The notes: generated by a model not told the origin, from the letters alone. Counted from the stretch's first letter, positions 45,383 through 56,531 are shown. The stretch is DNA of 64,000 bases from Phragmites australis (GCF_958298935.1 NC_084921.1:52377001-52441000), one strand, 5' to 3'. Translations and numbers: made by a program.

Positions 45383-46418
45383 ACCTAGACTGAGGTCAAG
45401 TAAAGAAACTCTCATGTCTCGACTCTTTTCCTCTTTTCCCTTGCTACAGCAGAGACATGCGATCGAAGACGATTTCGCTCCGGTGTCGGCTCCTCTACTC
45501 CTCCCTGCCCTCAGGCGGCCTCTCCGGCCAGCAGAGGGGGAGAGAAAGTAAGATCCGATACCGGTTGTAGATATCTAGCTTAGTATAGGGTAATTTGCTA
45601 GGTTAGATCAAGGTTTGGCCATGGTGTGTAGCGCGTCTGGCCCCTTTTTTTCTCCTTTGGCCAGCTCTGAGCGTATCATTGGCGGTGGTGCTATTCTCGG
45701 CGAAGGCATGGAGGGGTTTTTTCCCCATGGTGCTGGCTATGGTTTTGGCGGCAGCGACGGCGTCGAATCCCAGCCGCCCATGGTCTCTTTCCTCCTCAAC
45801 TCCTCCGGAGACGACGTCCTTGGCGGTGCTAGATCCGGTGAAGGTCGGATGAGGTTAGTTTCTTTATTCTTTTTTTGATGGGATGAAGATTTATGATGCC
45901 CCCGTGTTGGGTCCCTTTTCCTCGCCGGTGAGTTATTCAATAGCGGTGGATCTTGCTTACCGGGTCGTCGATTATGTCGGCGGTCGCGGTTCCTACTTCC
46001 GGCCATGTGTTTTCGACGGTGACAGTGAATTTGTGTTGGAGCTCGTTGTGCCAGATCCAATCCACAACGACGAAGTTACGGCCATCAGCTGTGTAGCGAT
46101 GCCGGGGCATTCATCGTTTCAAGATTGCGTCGACTTGTTCGATGTGATGCACTTGTTGATGAAAAACTTTGATGCTTCTTCGTCGGGACAGGATTTGCCT
46201 TCAGGTTCCAACCAATCTTTGGTGCTGCGGGACATCAAACGGCGGCGGTTCCAACCAGCGGCGGCGATGATGACCTTGCGGACCCTCCTGAAGATGACCC
46301 TAGGGAACTTGGATGTAAAATTTCCTTTTCACAGGATCTTTATTGTAACACAGGAATGTATTGTGCTACTATTTTAATATAATTCCATCCCTTCTAAAAA
46401 ACCTAGACTGGGGTCAAG
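45383..46418 (+). mobile_element. 1-kb retro-insertion with an 18-bp target duplication
   Basis: ACCTAGACTGAGGTCAAG at 45383-45400 and ACCTAGACTGGGGTCAAG at 46401-46418 are 17/18 identical and flank exactly 1000 bp that end in a short A run (TTCTAAAAA). Long target duplications plus an A-rich tail are marks of L1-type retrotransposition. The insert is either a small LINE-derived element or a retrocopy of an mRNA. Confidence 0.75.
45615..46377 (+). pseudogene. Unidentified ORF(s) inside the 1-kb retro-insertion
   Basis: Two plus-strand frames follow a leader of about 210 bp: 87 codons (45615-45878), Gly-rich, with a start in GCCATGG; then 164 codons (45883-46377), acidic, ending shortly before the A tail. 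They may be one frame split by an indel near 45860-45885, where a T-run lies. I do not recognise either peptide. A LINE first ORF or a copied host mRNA are both possible. Confidence 0.4.
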
Positions 46419-46479
46419 AATTGCATGCATGCATGCTGAGGCACCTTGCATGCATGCATTTATTGCTGGGCTCTTTTTA

Positions 46480-47160
46480 AGAACATGATGTTGGTATTTG
46501 CAATCGTAGTACATATTTTGAACGTTGTAAAATTATTAAGTAGTTTATGTCAGTAGTTTTTAGTTATTATAAAATTATTTAGTAGTTTATGTTCGTAGTA
46601 TTAGTAGTTTTTAATAGTATCAGTAGTTTTTTTAAAGTAGTGTTAATAGTTCTAAGTTACAATAAAATTATTCAGTAGTTTATGTCAGTGATTGTCAGTA
46701 GTTGTCACTAGTACTAATAGTTTATTTAGTAATGTTAGTAGTTTTAATCGGTAGTTATTTCAGTAGTTGGCTCATACCTTCAGTGTTGGTAATTTTGTTT
46801 AATAGTGTTAATATCTGTTCAGTAGTTCTAAATCATAGTAAAATTGTTTAATAGTTTTTTTAGTATTGTTAGTAATGTTAGTGGTTTTTCTTTAGCATTG
46901 TTAGTAGTTTTTATTCAATAGTTTGTTTTATAAGTTATTAGTAGCTAGTTTATACTTAATTACCAGTAGTATCAGTAGTGTCAATAATTTTTGTTTAGTA
47001 ATTATTGTTAAGTAGGTTGTTAAATAGTGTTATGTTAGTGTCGATAGCGTTAATATTTAGTAGTTACTAGGTACTACTGAATATTAAGAACTACGTAGTG
47101 TCAATACGTAGTTGCCAGTAGTGGTAGTGACAATACATAGTGTCAAAGCAAACTATGTAT
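46480..47160. repeat. Low-complexity AGTAGTTT-rich tract
   Basis: Roughly 650 bp dominated by irregular repeats of TAGTAGTTT, TCAGTAGTT and TTAGTAGT. No fixed period is obvious. No ORF crosses it. Confidence 0.75.
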
Positions 47161-47359
47161 TGTGCTGATTTTTGAAAAATGCATTACTGTGTTGCATGCC
47201 TACTAGTCGGCTTTGTGTCCTAGGGCACGTCAGCCCATCGCGAGGCTCAGGCGGGGGCGTCCTCAGTAGTGCATGGAGCATGTGCTCCGTTTGCTTGATG
47301 GCGACTCCCAAGCGGCTCAAGCCAGCGTGGCACGCGAGCAAACACGTGGGGGACTGTGT

Positions 47360-47409
47360 AGGGTGACTTGGGCTAGACGTAATTCTACATCCTAGGTGTA
47401 AAAACGCTA

Positions 47410-47477
<68 letters not shown>

Positions 47478-47478
47478 G
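47360..47478. repeat. (AT)n(AC)n microsatellite with flanking repeat
   Basis: About 24 AT units then a short CA run. The left flank (CTACATCCTAGGTGTAAAAACG) resembles, in reverse complement, the right flank of the (AT)n at 45136-45195. Confidence 0.85.
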
Positions 47479-47990
47479 ACAAGTTTATTCTGCATCCTTG
47501 TAGTATAGACTTGCAATGCGCCACTGCGGTCGACCGAGTCGGATCGCCGTGCCTCTGCTCCAATCCATGCCTAGATCCTTCTCTAGGCTAGCGCCATCGG
47601 TATCGGACATGGTCTATCGTAGCTGCGCGCACGACGACAATATGCTCCCCTCGTTGATGCTCTCCAGCTCACCCTTGTTCATGATCACTGCTCCACCTAC
47701 ACCACCCCACTATAGCTTCTCAAATCAATCGATGCCAGAGATGTGTACAGGGCTACACAAGCATGCAAGGAAAATGAGGCATGGTGTGGTGGAGGACGCG
47801 AGAGAGCACCTAGCTTGACAATGTATCGGGCCGATCGGGAGGCCGTGGAGCTCGGCTGCACAAACAAAGCCTCCTACACCATGGAAGCTCCACTCCTGCG
47901 GTCTGCAACGGTCAAAGCGAAGGGGACATGAAGAATATATTTTGATAAAGTTTTAAGATCATTATACAATTACAACATGATAATGCTTTT
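47479..47990. other. Unassigned sequence, no gene identified
   Basis: Two overlapping plus-strand ORFs (47516-47818 and 47743-47931) show no recognised domain. Nothing else supported. Confidence 0.3.
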
Positions 47991-48370
47991 GTGGTAACTA
48001 ACATAACTTATGGGTCATAACTATATTATTTTTGGGATCATAACTGGGGTGTGCGTAAAGGCGAACAAGATACGATCACATGACAAAAAATACATAATTA
48101 CGACCAGAGAAGGTATCAATTTACAACCAGAGAAGGTATCAAATAACGACTATATATATTTGTAATAACTAACATATCTTGTAGATCGTAATTATAATAT
48201 TTTTAGATCATAAATAAGGATATGCGCAGAGGTAAACAAGTTACGATCACGTAACAAGAAATACATAATTACGGTTAGAGAAGTTATCGAGTTACAACTA
48301 TATATACTTTTAGTAATTAATATATCTTATGAATTACAAATATACTGTTTTTAAGATTATAATTAAATGA
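47991..48370. repeat. About 150-171 bp tandem repeat, 2.5 units
   Basis: Units begin near 47995 (TAACTAACATAACTTATG), 48166 (TAACTAACATATCTTGTAG) and 48314 (TAATTAATATATCTTATG). They share TACGATCACRTRACAA and AAATACATAATTACG. The spacing is 171 then 148 bp. Confidence 0.8.
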
Positions 48371-49119
48371 TGACGTAACAGTAAAACTTCCTGCATCTTA
48401 GTACATATATAATTCGTCATCCTGCTGGTCTTGAATGTCTTGGCCAGTCTTCTGGGCCAGCAAGATTGTGCCATCAGCAAAGACCCGAACAAAAAGCGGG
48501 TGTGGCCGCGGTTCTCAACAGCTGAAGCCCAGTGGTTTGTGCGGCTAGGACCAGTCGGCAGGGGTAGGGTTCGTGCTGCGGCCCAGTGGCTTTGTGCTTG
48601 TGGGCTGCCGAAGCGGTTCCGCATGCGCCCAGTGCTTTTGGGCGCATGGCGCAACGCGGGGCTCTGTGAGTTGACCTGCGCGTCTAGGTTGCGTCAATTC
48701 CAATCTGTCTAAGAGAGGAATGGTTCAAGCTTATTATCATAGCTTAAGACAGGACAGAAGGTTCAAGCTTATAGGCATATCTCTACGTGTGAACTGTGTG
48801 ATTCGTTAAAATAGGACCTTTTTTTCTCTAAAATCCATTAAATATTTATCTTCTTTTTCTTATTCTGTATTCAGGTTGGTTAGTTAAACTAGATAGCCAC
48901 ACGAGTGAAGCAAGACAGCTTATTAATTGTAAATGAAGCTTGTGAAAATTTAAAACTCAAATTGCTTTTTTCTATTTTTCATATGGGTTGCCCAGAACTC
49001 GAACTCAACTAGTAGGATGAAGTAGATAATTCTATAATAGACAAGAACAATTCCATAAAGCTTTTGTCCAGTCCGCAAAGGAGACAAGAACCTCATTTGA
49101 ATTAGGGAGCTGTTCTTAC

Positions 49120-49290
49120 ATCGGCAGCTTCTTCCAATAATTCCAACAGCGATTAAGCCAGTTTGTCAGCCGTACGCCTGACGGATTTTCTAATCTTTTG
49201 GTGCTTCTGCAAAAACACGCTGCGGCGGCACCACTGGACACTGGTTTCCGACCATGTACATACGAATAATCTGAACACAAAATATGACCC
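49120..49290 (-). pseudogene. EXO70 relic: inverted C-terminal fragment joined to 3'-UTR-like sequence
   Basis: The minus strand of 49120-49222 matches the last 100 bp of the EXO70 gene at 56055-56150 (both contain AAATCCGTCAGG, ACGGCTGACAA and AATCGCTGT.GGAATT). Beside it, 49225-49290 reads in the plus direction like the 3' flank of EXO70 (GGCACCACT, ACCATG, GAATAATCTGAACA, AAAATATGA), matching 56290-56316 joined to 61474-61510. So a second EXO70 copy existed here and was scrambled. Confidence 0.7.
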
Positions 49291-49305
49291 AATGCGAACC
49301 ACCAT

Positions 49306-49505
49306 TTACATGTGAACCCGTGCACGGGTCTTTTGCTCGATTTTTTCTGGTATTCCTTTTTCACTTCTTTTTTTCTTTACATACGAACCCGTGCATGGGT
49401 CTGCTTGAAGTTTTCTTGTATTCCTTTCTCTCTCTCTTTTTTTTTCTTTACATGTGAACCCGGGTCTTTTTCTTAATTTTTCTTGTATTCTTTTTTTTTC
49501 TTTGG
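49306..49505. repeat. About 71-bp tandem repeat, three units
   Basis: Units begin at about 49308 (CATGTGAACCCGTGCACGGG), 49380 (CATACGAACCCGTGCATGGG) and 49451 (CATGTGAACCCGGG), each followed by a pyrimidine-rich TTCTTGTATTCCTTT-like segment. Confidence 0.85.
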
Positions 49506-49945
49506 TCGTGTGCATACTCTGTATAGATGCTAGTATGAATCTTTACTATTTAAAAAATAGTAATTTTCATATCAGACATGACGTCCTGTCTCCAGTCCTT
49601 TAGACTACCTCTAAACTTCATAAAAATTAACTACTTTATATCACTCAATCTTTAATACTCTGTTCGTATGTGTTTCGCTTCCGAAAATACCGCTCCCGCG
49701 TGTCGCCTCTAGCTTGCGTGCTCACCTGTCCAACACGCTATGCGCTATGTACATCTACCGTCTCTCATAGCTAATGAATAGTTAATGAAATGTATGAAAG
49801 CTGGAAGGAGCTTACATGATTAAGGAACCAGGTCGCGTGCTACAAACGAACCGGCCTGGACCGATTCGGCAAATGTAGACTGCTTAACTTTTTTGACCAA
49901 GCAGAGCTGGGCATGGGTGGACCGCACTCTTGTTTTTTTGATGAT
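49506..49945. other. Unassigned spacer before the LINE
   Basis: No gene found. CTTACATGATTAAGGAACCAGGTCG near 49812 resembles CTTACATGATTAAGGAACAGATCGG near 61563, further evidence that this region is a decayed copy of the EXO70-B3 spacer. Confidence 0.45.
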
Positions 49946-50360
49946 TCTTTTTTTTAAGAAAGGAGAACTTGCTCAGCTTCTATTAAAAATCAAAGATAAG
50001 TCTTACAGTGAGGCAACAAAACCAACACCGAAACAAGAAGAAAAAGCAATAAAGTTGGGGAAATCCCCGCCACCAATCAGACATACAGGACCAACATAAG
50101 CTCACCCATGAGCAACCACCTGAGAACAAACATTCGTAGACAAACTAGCGGACCGGATTACAGCTCTACAATATCAGAGGCTGACTCTGTTTGAACACCG
50201 AGATCCACTGAAGGATGTTAGAAAGGGAAGCCTCTAAGGATTTCCTATCTTCTAGTGTGAGCAGGATCTTTCATTTCTGTAAATATGAAATCCCAGAAAA
50301 AAGCACATCAATGAAAAACGAAGGAAATTTCTTTTCAATCATCATCCTATTACGAACCCT

Positions 50361-51070
50361 TCAAATCGCACAGGCTAAACCTGCAAAAATGAAAACACCT
50401 AATTTTGTCGATCCTTTACGAAACAAACCAATCGACGAAGACAGAAACCCCTCCATAGAGTTGGGCTGAGAATTCAAATCAAAGCATTCCTTGAGACAGC
50501 ACCAAACAAAACGAGCTAAATGGTAGGTAAAAAGAATATGATCAATAGATTCTAACTTCCCACACAAACAACAGCAGCCACTTCCTTTCCAACCCTTTTT
50601 TTCAAAGCTTCAGCAGTTTGCAATCTGTTGTGTAAGATTTGCCAAAGAATTTTTTTGATTTTTATAGGTAGCTTGCTGGACCAAACCATATCAGCACCCT
50701 TGCCGATAACACCATCAAAGGTTATATATCTGTATAGGGATCTAGTGGAAAACTTTCTGGTTTTATCCAAAGCCCATAACACCTCATCATCCCCACCATC
50801 TAGAACCATCGTACTCAGATTTTCATAGAGGGTCTCTAGGTTTTTCTGCTTACTCAGTTTTAAGGATCTTCTAAACCTAAGGTTCCAATTATTATATCTA
50901 ACACAATCTGCAATCAAAATGTTAGGATCCTCACAAAGTCTGAAAAGGTCAGAGAACTGAACATAAATTGGAGACTCCCCAAACCAAATATCTTTCCAGA
51001 AGGTGACCTTGTTCCCACTATTGACTTTGTAGTGAACACCCCATTTAAAGAGATGTTTAACTCTGTGCAT
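50361..51070 (-). pseudogene. LINE C-terminal zf-RVT region
   Basis: Two frames (51070-50552 and 50567-50361) contain VWSSKLPIKIKKILWQILHNRLQTAEAL and MCGKLESIDHILFTYHLARFVW-like sequence, the zinc-binding tail of plant L1 polymerases. A frameshift joins them near 50560. Confidence 0.8.
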
Positions 51071-51154
51071 CCCCTGCCAAAACTAAGAATATCCTCTTTT
51101 CTTGGAGTTAAAAAACAGACCATCAGGCATATATTTGGCTCGCAGAATTTGACA

Positions 51155-52635
51155 TCATATCTCAGAACTGTTCCTAATAATCTTCCAGATCCATTTCACA
51201 AAAAGACACTCATTCAGAATCCTGGTATTTGCAATCCCCAGACCACCAAACTCAGGTCTACAAACAGCTTCCCACTTCATCATATGGTACTTGAACTTGT
51301 TCTCTGCCCCCTGCCAGAAGAACTTGGCACTAATAGAGTCCAGCTTACCATGCACCCCTGCAGGTAAGTGATAGAATCCCATGTTATACATAGGAATGCT
51401 GCTCAAGCAAGAATTAGTTAGGGTCAGTCTACCACCTGATGACATGGTCTTCCCCTTCCAGGAGGCAAGTCTTTTAGACAACTTTGCACTTATAGGATCA
51501 AAAGCCTTCAATCCAAGATTCTGATCAGATATAGAAATACCCAGATAGCAGACAGGAAGAATGCCCAATTTACAGTTCATCATATTTGCAATCATTTCTT
51601 TATCCTCTTGTCAAAGCCAAAAACAAAAACTTCACTTTTATGGAAGTTGATCTTAAGAGCAGACAACCATTCAAAGCAGTAAAGGATCACTTTCAGATTG
51701 AATATTGATTGATCACTACCATCAACCATCACAACAGTATCATCGGCATACTGGATGTGAGACACCCCCTTAGGTAATAGGTGATTCACCACCCCAGTAA
51801 TAAGTCCTTTATTAATTGCCTTATTAATCAATTCACCCAATATATCAGCCACCAGGTTGAACAGGAGAGGGGATAAAGGGTCCCCTTGTCTTAAACCTTG
51901 ATAAGTCTTAAAATATGGGCTCCTTTGCCTATTAACATTTATGCAAACCTGACCTCCTTGGACAGATTGCATGACCCATTTAATCCATAGGTCTGGAAAG
52001 CCTTTCCTTTCCAGCACCTCATGTAGAAAGCTACACTTCACTTTATCATAGGCCTCTTCAAAATCAATTTAAAGATTGACCCCCTGTCTTATTTTCTGTT
52101 TTAGTTCATGGACCGCTTCATGAAGAATAAGGACTCCTTCTAAGATATTTCTCCCTTTAACAAAGGTTGTTTGCTGTTGTTTGATAAGTTGGTCTGCCAA
52201 AGAGCTGATTCTATCTGTCATCATCTTAGTGAAAAGCTTATAGTCTATATTTAACAAGCATATAGGCCTGAAGTGCGTAATGTTGATAGCTCCAGCCAAT
52301 TTAGAGAGCAAGGTGGTTACTCCATAGTTTAATCTCTTGAGGTCCAGATTCCCCTTCTGGAAATCTTTCACCATATCTATGACCTCTCCTTTGATTATCT
52401 CCCAGAAGTTCCTGAAAAAAGCAACTCCAAAACCATTTAGCCTAGGTGCTGTGTCTACCTTCATGTTAAAAATCACACCTTTCATCTCCTCTTCAGTAAT
52501 ATCTCTGATCAAAGACATCCTGTCTTGATCTTGTATTTGTTGATCCTTATTCCAAAAGTCTTCCTTGATATGGATGTTATTATCTATAGTTGAACCAAAT
52601 AAGGACTTATAGAAATTAACCACATGATTCTCCAA
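51155..52635 (-). pseudogene. LINE reverse transcriptase
   Basis: Minus-strand frames at 52635-52069, 52041-51592 and 51595-51155 cover the RT. Seen are FRPICLLNIDYKLFTKMM, GLRQGDPLSPLLFNLVADIL and the catalytic YADD in SHIQYADDTVVMVDG, then SSGGRLTLTNSCLSSIP. A nonsense codon near 52069 and a frameshift near 51595 disable it. Confidence 0.88.
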
Positions 52636-53108
52636 ATAAATTTGTTAAGAGATCAGACCATGCTCAGTCTTCAGCAAGAAAATTTGACATTTTCTCCTTC
52701 AACCATTTGCACAATTATGAAAAAACCTTGTATTACTATCCCCCTGCAGGATCCAATCCTAACCACCTCTTTGTTGCCAATATATTTCATCCATTAGATA
52801 CAAATGTTCCATCTCCTCTTCCAGCTTATACCTAAATTCCCATTCCTCAAAGCCAATACCAGCAAGGACTGCCCTTTGGTCAAGATCACTTAAATACTAC
52901 TGATTTCATTCCTCCTCCTTTTATTATCACCAATCTGGACCCGCTCCCAACCTCTCACAAACTGTCTGGCCCTGGACAGGCACCCATGCCCCTTGTCCAA
53001 GGAATAAATCTGAGCATGCATCCTTCCTTTCCATTCAGTCCACTTAAGGGAGACCATATCTCTAAATCCTTCAATCATTACCCACTGTTTCTCAAAAAAG
53101 AAATATTT

Positions 53109-53830
53109 CTATCTAGGCTTTTGTTTAAAACATAAATCTAAAACTATGGGGGTATGATCAGAATCAATCATAATCAAGCTAGAAACAAAGCTCAGAGGAA
53201 AAAAAGATTTCCAATCACAGGAAACCAAAACCCTATCCAAGTTGACCATAACCAAATTTTCATGTTTGTTTGTCCAAGTAAATCTCCCTCCTTTCCTCCT
53301 CAACTCAATAAGATGATTTCGGTCTATAAAACTGTTGAACATATCAATCAACCTGGAATTGGTATGTCTAGTACTAATATCCTCCTTGAATCTAATCAAA
53401 TTAAAATCACCACCAAAGGCCAAAGGAATGCACATCCTGTCACATACAACTTGTAACTCCTTTAGAAAGTCATGAGATAAATTATAGCTAGCAGGATCAT
53501 ATACAGTCGCCAAATTCATCTTACATTGGATCTCCTATTTGTCAAAGAGATTTGAATACAAAATTCCCCAATTCAATAATCTTTCACTTCCAGAATACCC
53601 CCTCTTACACCAAAAGAATACCCACAGATATGCTTAGAAAGTAACTAACTCCCATATACCCCCAGATATACTCTAGAAGGTAACTAACTCCAAAAAAAAT
53701 CAACACTACCAACTAACAAGGACAGCTTGCTGTCAAAATCAGCTTTCATAGTTTCTTGCAATCCAATCCCACCCAAATTTTCTTTTTTAAGATATCTTTA
53801 ACTTGACCTTTCCTGGCTTACTATCCAGCT
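53109..53830 (-). pseudogene. LINE endonuclease (APE type)
   Basis: The clearest frame (53519-53109) holds FGGDFNLIRF, GRFTWTNKHENLVMVNLDRVLVS and SDHTPIVLDL, which match the catalytic GDFN and SDH motifs of the exonuclease-endonuclease-phosphatase family. More of the domain, including LQETMKADF, can be read upstream to about 53830 with stops. It would nick target DNA to start insertion. Confidence 0.83.
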
Positions 53831-53850
53831 TTCATGGTTTTTTTAGAGGA

Positions 53851-54098
53851 TTTTAGCGGATCTAGTCTTTTTTTTTTTTTGAAGTTGCAAAAATTTAATC
53901 ACTATTATACCTCCGCCGTGTCCGCCCCTGGAGCTTGGGGCCAGTGGCTTTCTTCGTGCAGGCTGCCGGCGCGGGTTCTATGGGTCTTGTCCGCGGAAAC
54001 TCCAGCCAGTCGAACACGGCGGCGAGCTGGAGCTGCTGCGGAAGTGCAGAGTTGACAAACGAAGCTAACAAATCGTCGTCAACGGGGAGTCAAGACAG
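53851..54098 (+). promoter_or_regulatory. Presumed 5' UTR/promoter of the EXO70 gene
   Basis: This 250-bp strip separates the LINE from the EXO70 start codon. No TATA box is obvious; a T-run lies at 53864-53880. A short part near 53940-53985 (CCAGTGGCTTT ... GGCTGCCG) resembles 48585-48630. Confidence 0.35.
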
Positions 54099-56167
54099 AT
54101 GGATCTAAAACGTCGCCTTCGATCCGACCCTCCGCGTGGAGTCGACCTCAAAAACACAAGAATGCGCGTGAAGCTCTCCATGCAATCCTCCTCCTCCGAC
54201 TTTGGGACAGTTCGTGGACGCCGCAAAAGTCAACGCCGGCATATGGGGGCCACCGTTGGCAAGGCAGCGGAAGCTTTCGCCAGTGCGCCGAAAACGCAAG
54301 CGGCGGTCCGGCTTGCCGTTGCCGAGCGCGCCATACTCCAGTGGAATCGCAGCCCCGGCGCCGATTCCGGCATATGGGACGCGGAGGCGAACTGCACCAA
54401 CAAAGGCCTCCTCGCTGCGATCGACGAGGTTCTCCTCTTGGCGGAGGATGACCCTTTCCCCGCCGCCGCTTCTTCCGCTCGCCGCCGCCTGGACAGCGCC
54501 GTCGGCGTCGCCACGTCGCGCATGGTGGAGGAGTTCCTGCGCGTCAGGGTCTGGAACAACATCCAGCTGCGCGTCGCCGTCGACAAGCTCTCGCTGGCCT
54601 CGAGCGGCGTGTCGCTGATGGCCTTCCCCGGTACCGGCGACAGAAACAGCACGACAAGAACCGCGTCCGACGGAAGCCAGTCACGGTCGAGCTCGAGCCA
54701 GTCATGGTCGAGCTCGAGCGTTCCTGACGATGTCGCGACCCTCTTGGACGACGAGTTCTTGGATGAGCTCAATCTCATCTGCCCTGCGGGCGTGTCCGTC
54801 CTCCACGAGATCGCGCTTCGGGTGATCCGTTCCGGCTGCACAAAGGAGCTCCTCCGGGCGTTCTCGAACGCTCCCTGCGATGTGCTAGACAGGTCCTGGT
54901 TACGCCTCTACGAGTATCACTCACATACTGCTGGTCTTTGCTAGTCAATAGCTAGATTTGCAGTTTGATAAGCCAGGCTTATTTGAATCGTCGCTTCAAT
55001 GAAATTTAATTTGACTGATGATCATGATCTTGGAGCAGGTTCTTGTCAATTCTGCGGGTTGAATGCTCGCAACGGACGACGGAGGCCGTGATCAAGCGGT
55101 GGAGGACGGTGACTAAGCTCATCTGGAAGGCCGTCGTCGCCATGCGAAAGCAGCTGTACGCGCAGAATTCAGGTGCCTTCGACGGTTTCAGGGACGAATA
55201 CTTACTGGCCATCTCAGAGAACCGCATCTTGATCCTTCTCGAGTTCGCGGACGGATTCACCAGCATCGCATCGCACGAGAAGCTCTTATACATCCTCAGC
55301 ATGTACGAGGCTCTAAGCGATGCTGCTCCCGACCTCCTGATCTTGTTCTGCGGGGCGCGTAAGGAACGCATCTCTGAGAAGACGCAGGATATCCTCACCA
55401 AATTGGCCGTCGCGACGAAGACTATGATCAGCGGTCTCATGGCCAAGATCCGAAGCGATTGTTCGCACACGCCGAGTGCGACAGACGGCGTCCATCCGCT
55501 GACGCGGTACGCCATGAACTGCGTCGAGCTGTTGGCGCCGCACCGCACGGCGCTGGATGTGATCCTCGCGAACGGGGATGGAGACGAAGCCGGTGCTCCG
55601 TCCGGCGGCGCCGAGCGCGTGACCTCGTTCGGCAGCCTCGTCTCGGAGCTAATCGCGGGCCTGGAACGCAACCTCGAGGAGAAACCCGCGCTCGCCTGCG
55701 CGGACGCGGGAGGTTCGCCGCACCTCTTCCTGGCCAACAACACAAGCTTCTTGCTGAACCGCGCCGCGGACGCCGACGTGGCGTCTCTGCTCGGTGACGA
55801 GTGGGCCGTACAGCGTCGGAGCTGGCTCGAGCATCACACGGCGAGCTACGTCGAGGCATCCTGGGGTCCGGTCGTCGCTTGCCTGGAGACGCCCGTGGGT
55901 GGCAGCGGCAAGCCGGCGAAAGTTCTGTCAAAATTCGACGCCGCGTTTAAGAGAGCGCACGGCAGCCAGGTGTGCCGCGAGGTCCCGGATCCCGCGCTCC
56001 GAGCGGCCCTACGGAAGGCCGTGTCGGAAATGGTCGTTCCTGCTTACGGCGAGTTTCTGCAGAAGCATCCGAAGCTTGGAAAATCCGTCAGGTACACGGC
56101 TGACAATCTGGCCGAATCGCTGTCGGAATTGTTCGAAGGAGAAGCCGTGTATGGCAGAAAGTCCTAG
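54099..56167 (+). CDS. Exocyst subunit EXO70 family protein, two exons
   Basis: Exon 1 is 54099-54892 and exon 2 is 55039-56167. The intron has a GT donor (CAG|GTCCTGG) and an AG acceptor (GAGCAG|G) and splits an Arg codon, giving ...VLDRFLSILRVE. The product is 640 residues, the usual EXO70 size. The C-terminal EXO70 domain starts near residue 240. Family marks include VHPLTRYAMN (about 416-425) and HLFLANN (493-499); the end is KLGKSVRYTADNLAESLSELF. EXO70 subunits bind plasma-membrane phosphoinositides and help tether secretory vesicles; grasses have many copies, some linked to defence. The subfamily is uncertain; a grass-expanded F/FX-type member is likely. Residues 1-60 are basic and unlike the rest. 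A serine-rich stretch at about 195-211 contains two adjacent direct copies of an SRSSSSQSWSSSS-like segment. The ATG was chosen as the first in a long frame in good context (ACAGATGGA). Confidence 0.9.
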
Positions 56168-56311
56168 TGCTTTTATGCACGTTGAACATCTTCAGATTGT
56201 GCATACCAATAAGCTTTGACCTTTTTTACAATCCCAATTGCCTTCTATCCCTTCACGGATGCTATAACAGTGATGAAAACATGTAGCAGTCAATGGTGGC
56301 ACCACTAGTTT
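56168..56311 (+). other. EXO70 3' UTR
   Basis: Runs from the stop codon to the Copia target duplication. Its right end matches sequence continuing on the far side of the Copia element (61474 onward), so the original 3' flank was split by the insertion. Confidence 0.6.
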
Positions 56312-56316
56312 CTTAC

Positions 56317-56531
56317 TATTAGAAGAAATTGTATACCCTTATTGCATTGCCATGTATAGCCCTCTTAATTGGGATTTATTTCATTGCCATGTACACCTGT
56401 ATCTTGCCTAGCGTAGCCCCCTGATTAGGCTCCTGTAAACTTCCTAACCTAGGCTCCTAACCGGCTATATATGAAATGCATCCCGGTCTATTAGGCTGTG
56501 GTGTCTTGCACCATTCTTCTACCTCTCTACA
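56317..56531 (+). repeat. 5' LTR of the Copia element (215 bp)
   Basis: Contains a TATA-like CTATATATG near 56465. Matches the 3' LTR at 212 of 215 positions. Confidence 0.96.

Larger units (their letters stand above)
49950..53850 (-). mobile_element. L1-type LINE, 5'-truncated and decayed
   Basis: On the minus strand: endonuclease (about 53830-53109), reverse transcriptase (52635-51155) and a C-terminal zf-RVT region (51070-50361), ending in an A-run at 49952-49959. The order endonuclease-RT and a poly(A) end are typical of plant L1. The first ORF is missing, so the copy is 5' truncated, and stops and frameshifts break the rest. No clear target duplication was found. Its high-coordinate end is only about 250 bp upstream of the EXO70 start codon. 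Confidence 0.88.

Noticed and set aside
55006..55931. 245- and 164-codon minus-strand ORFs over EXO70 exon 2
   Set aside because: Shadows of the EXO70 coding strand in GC-rich third-position sequence.
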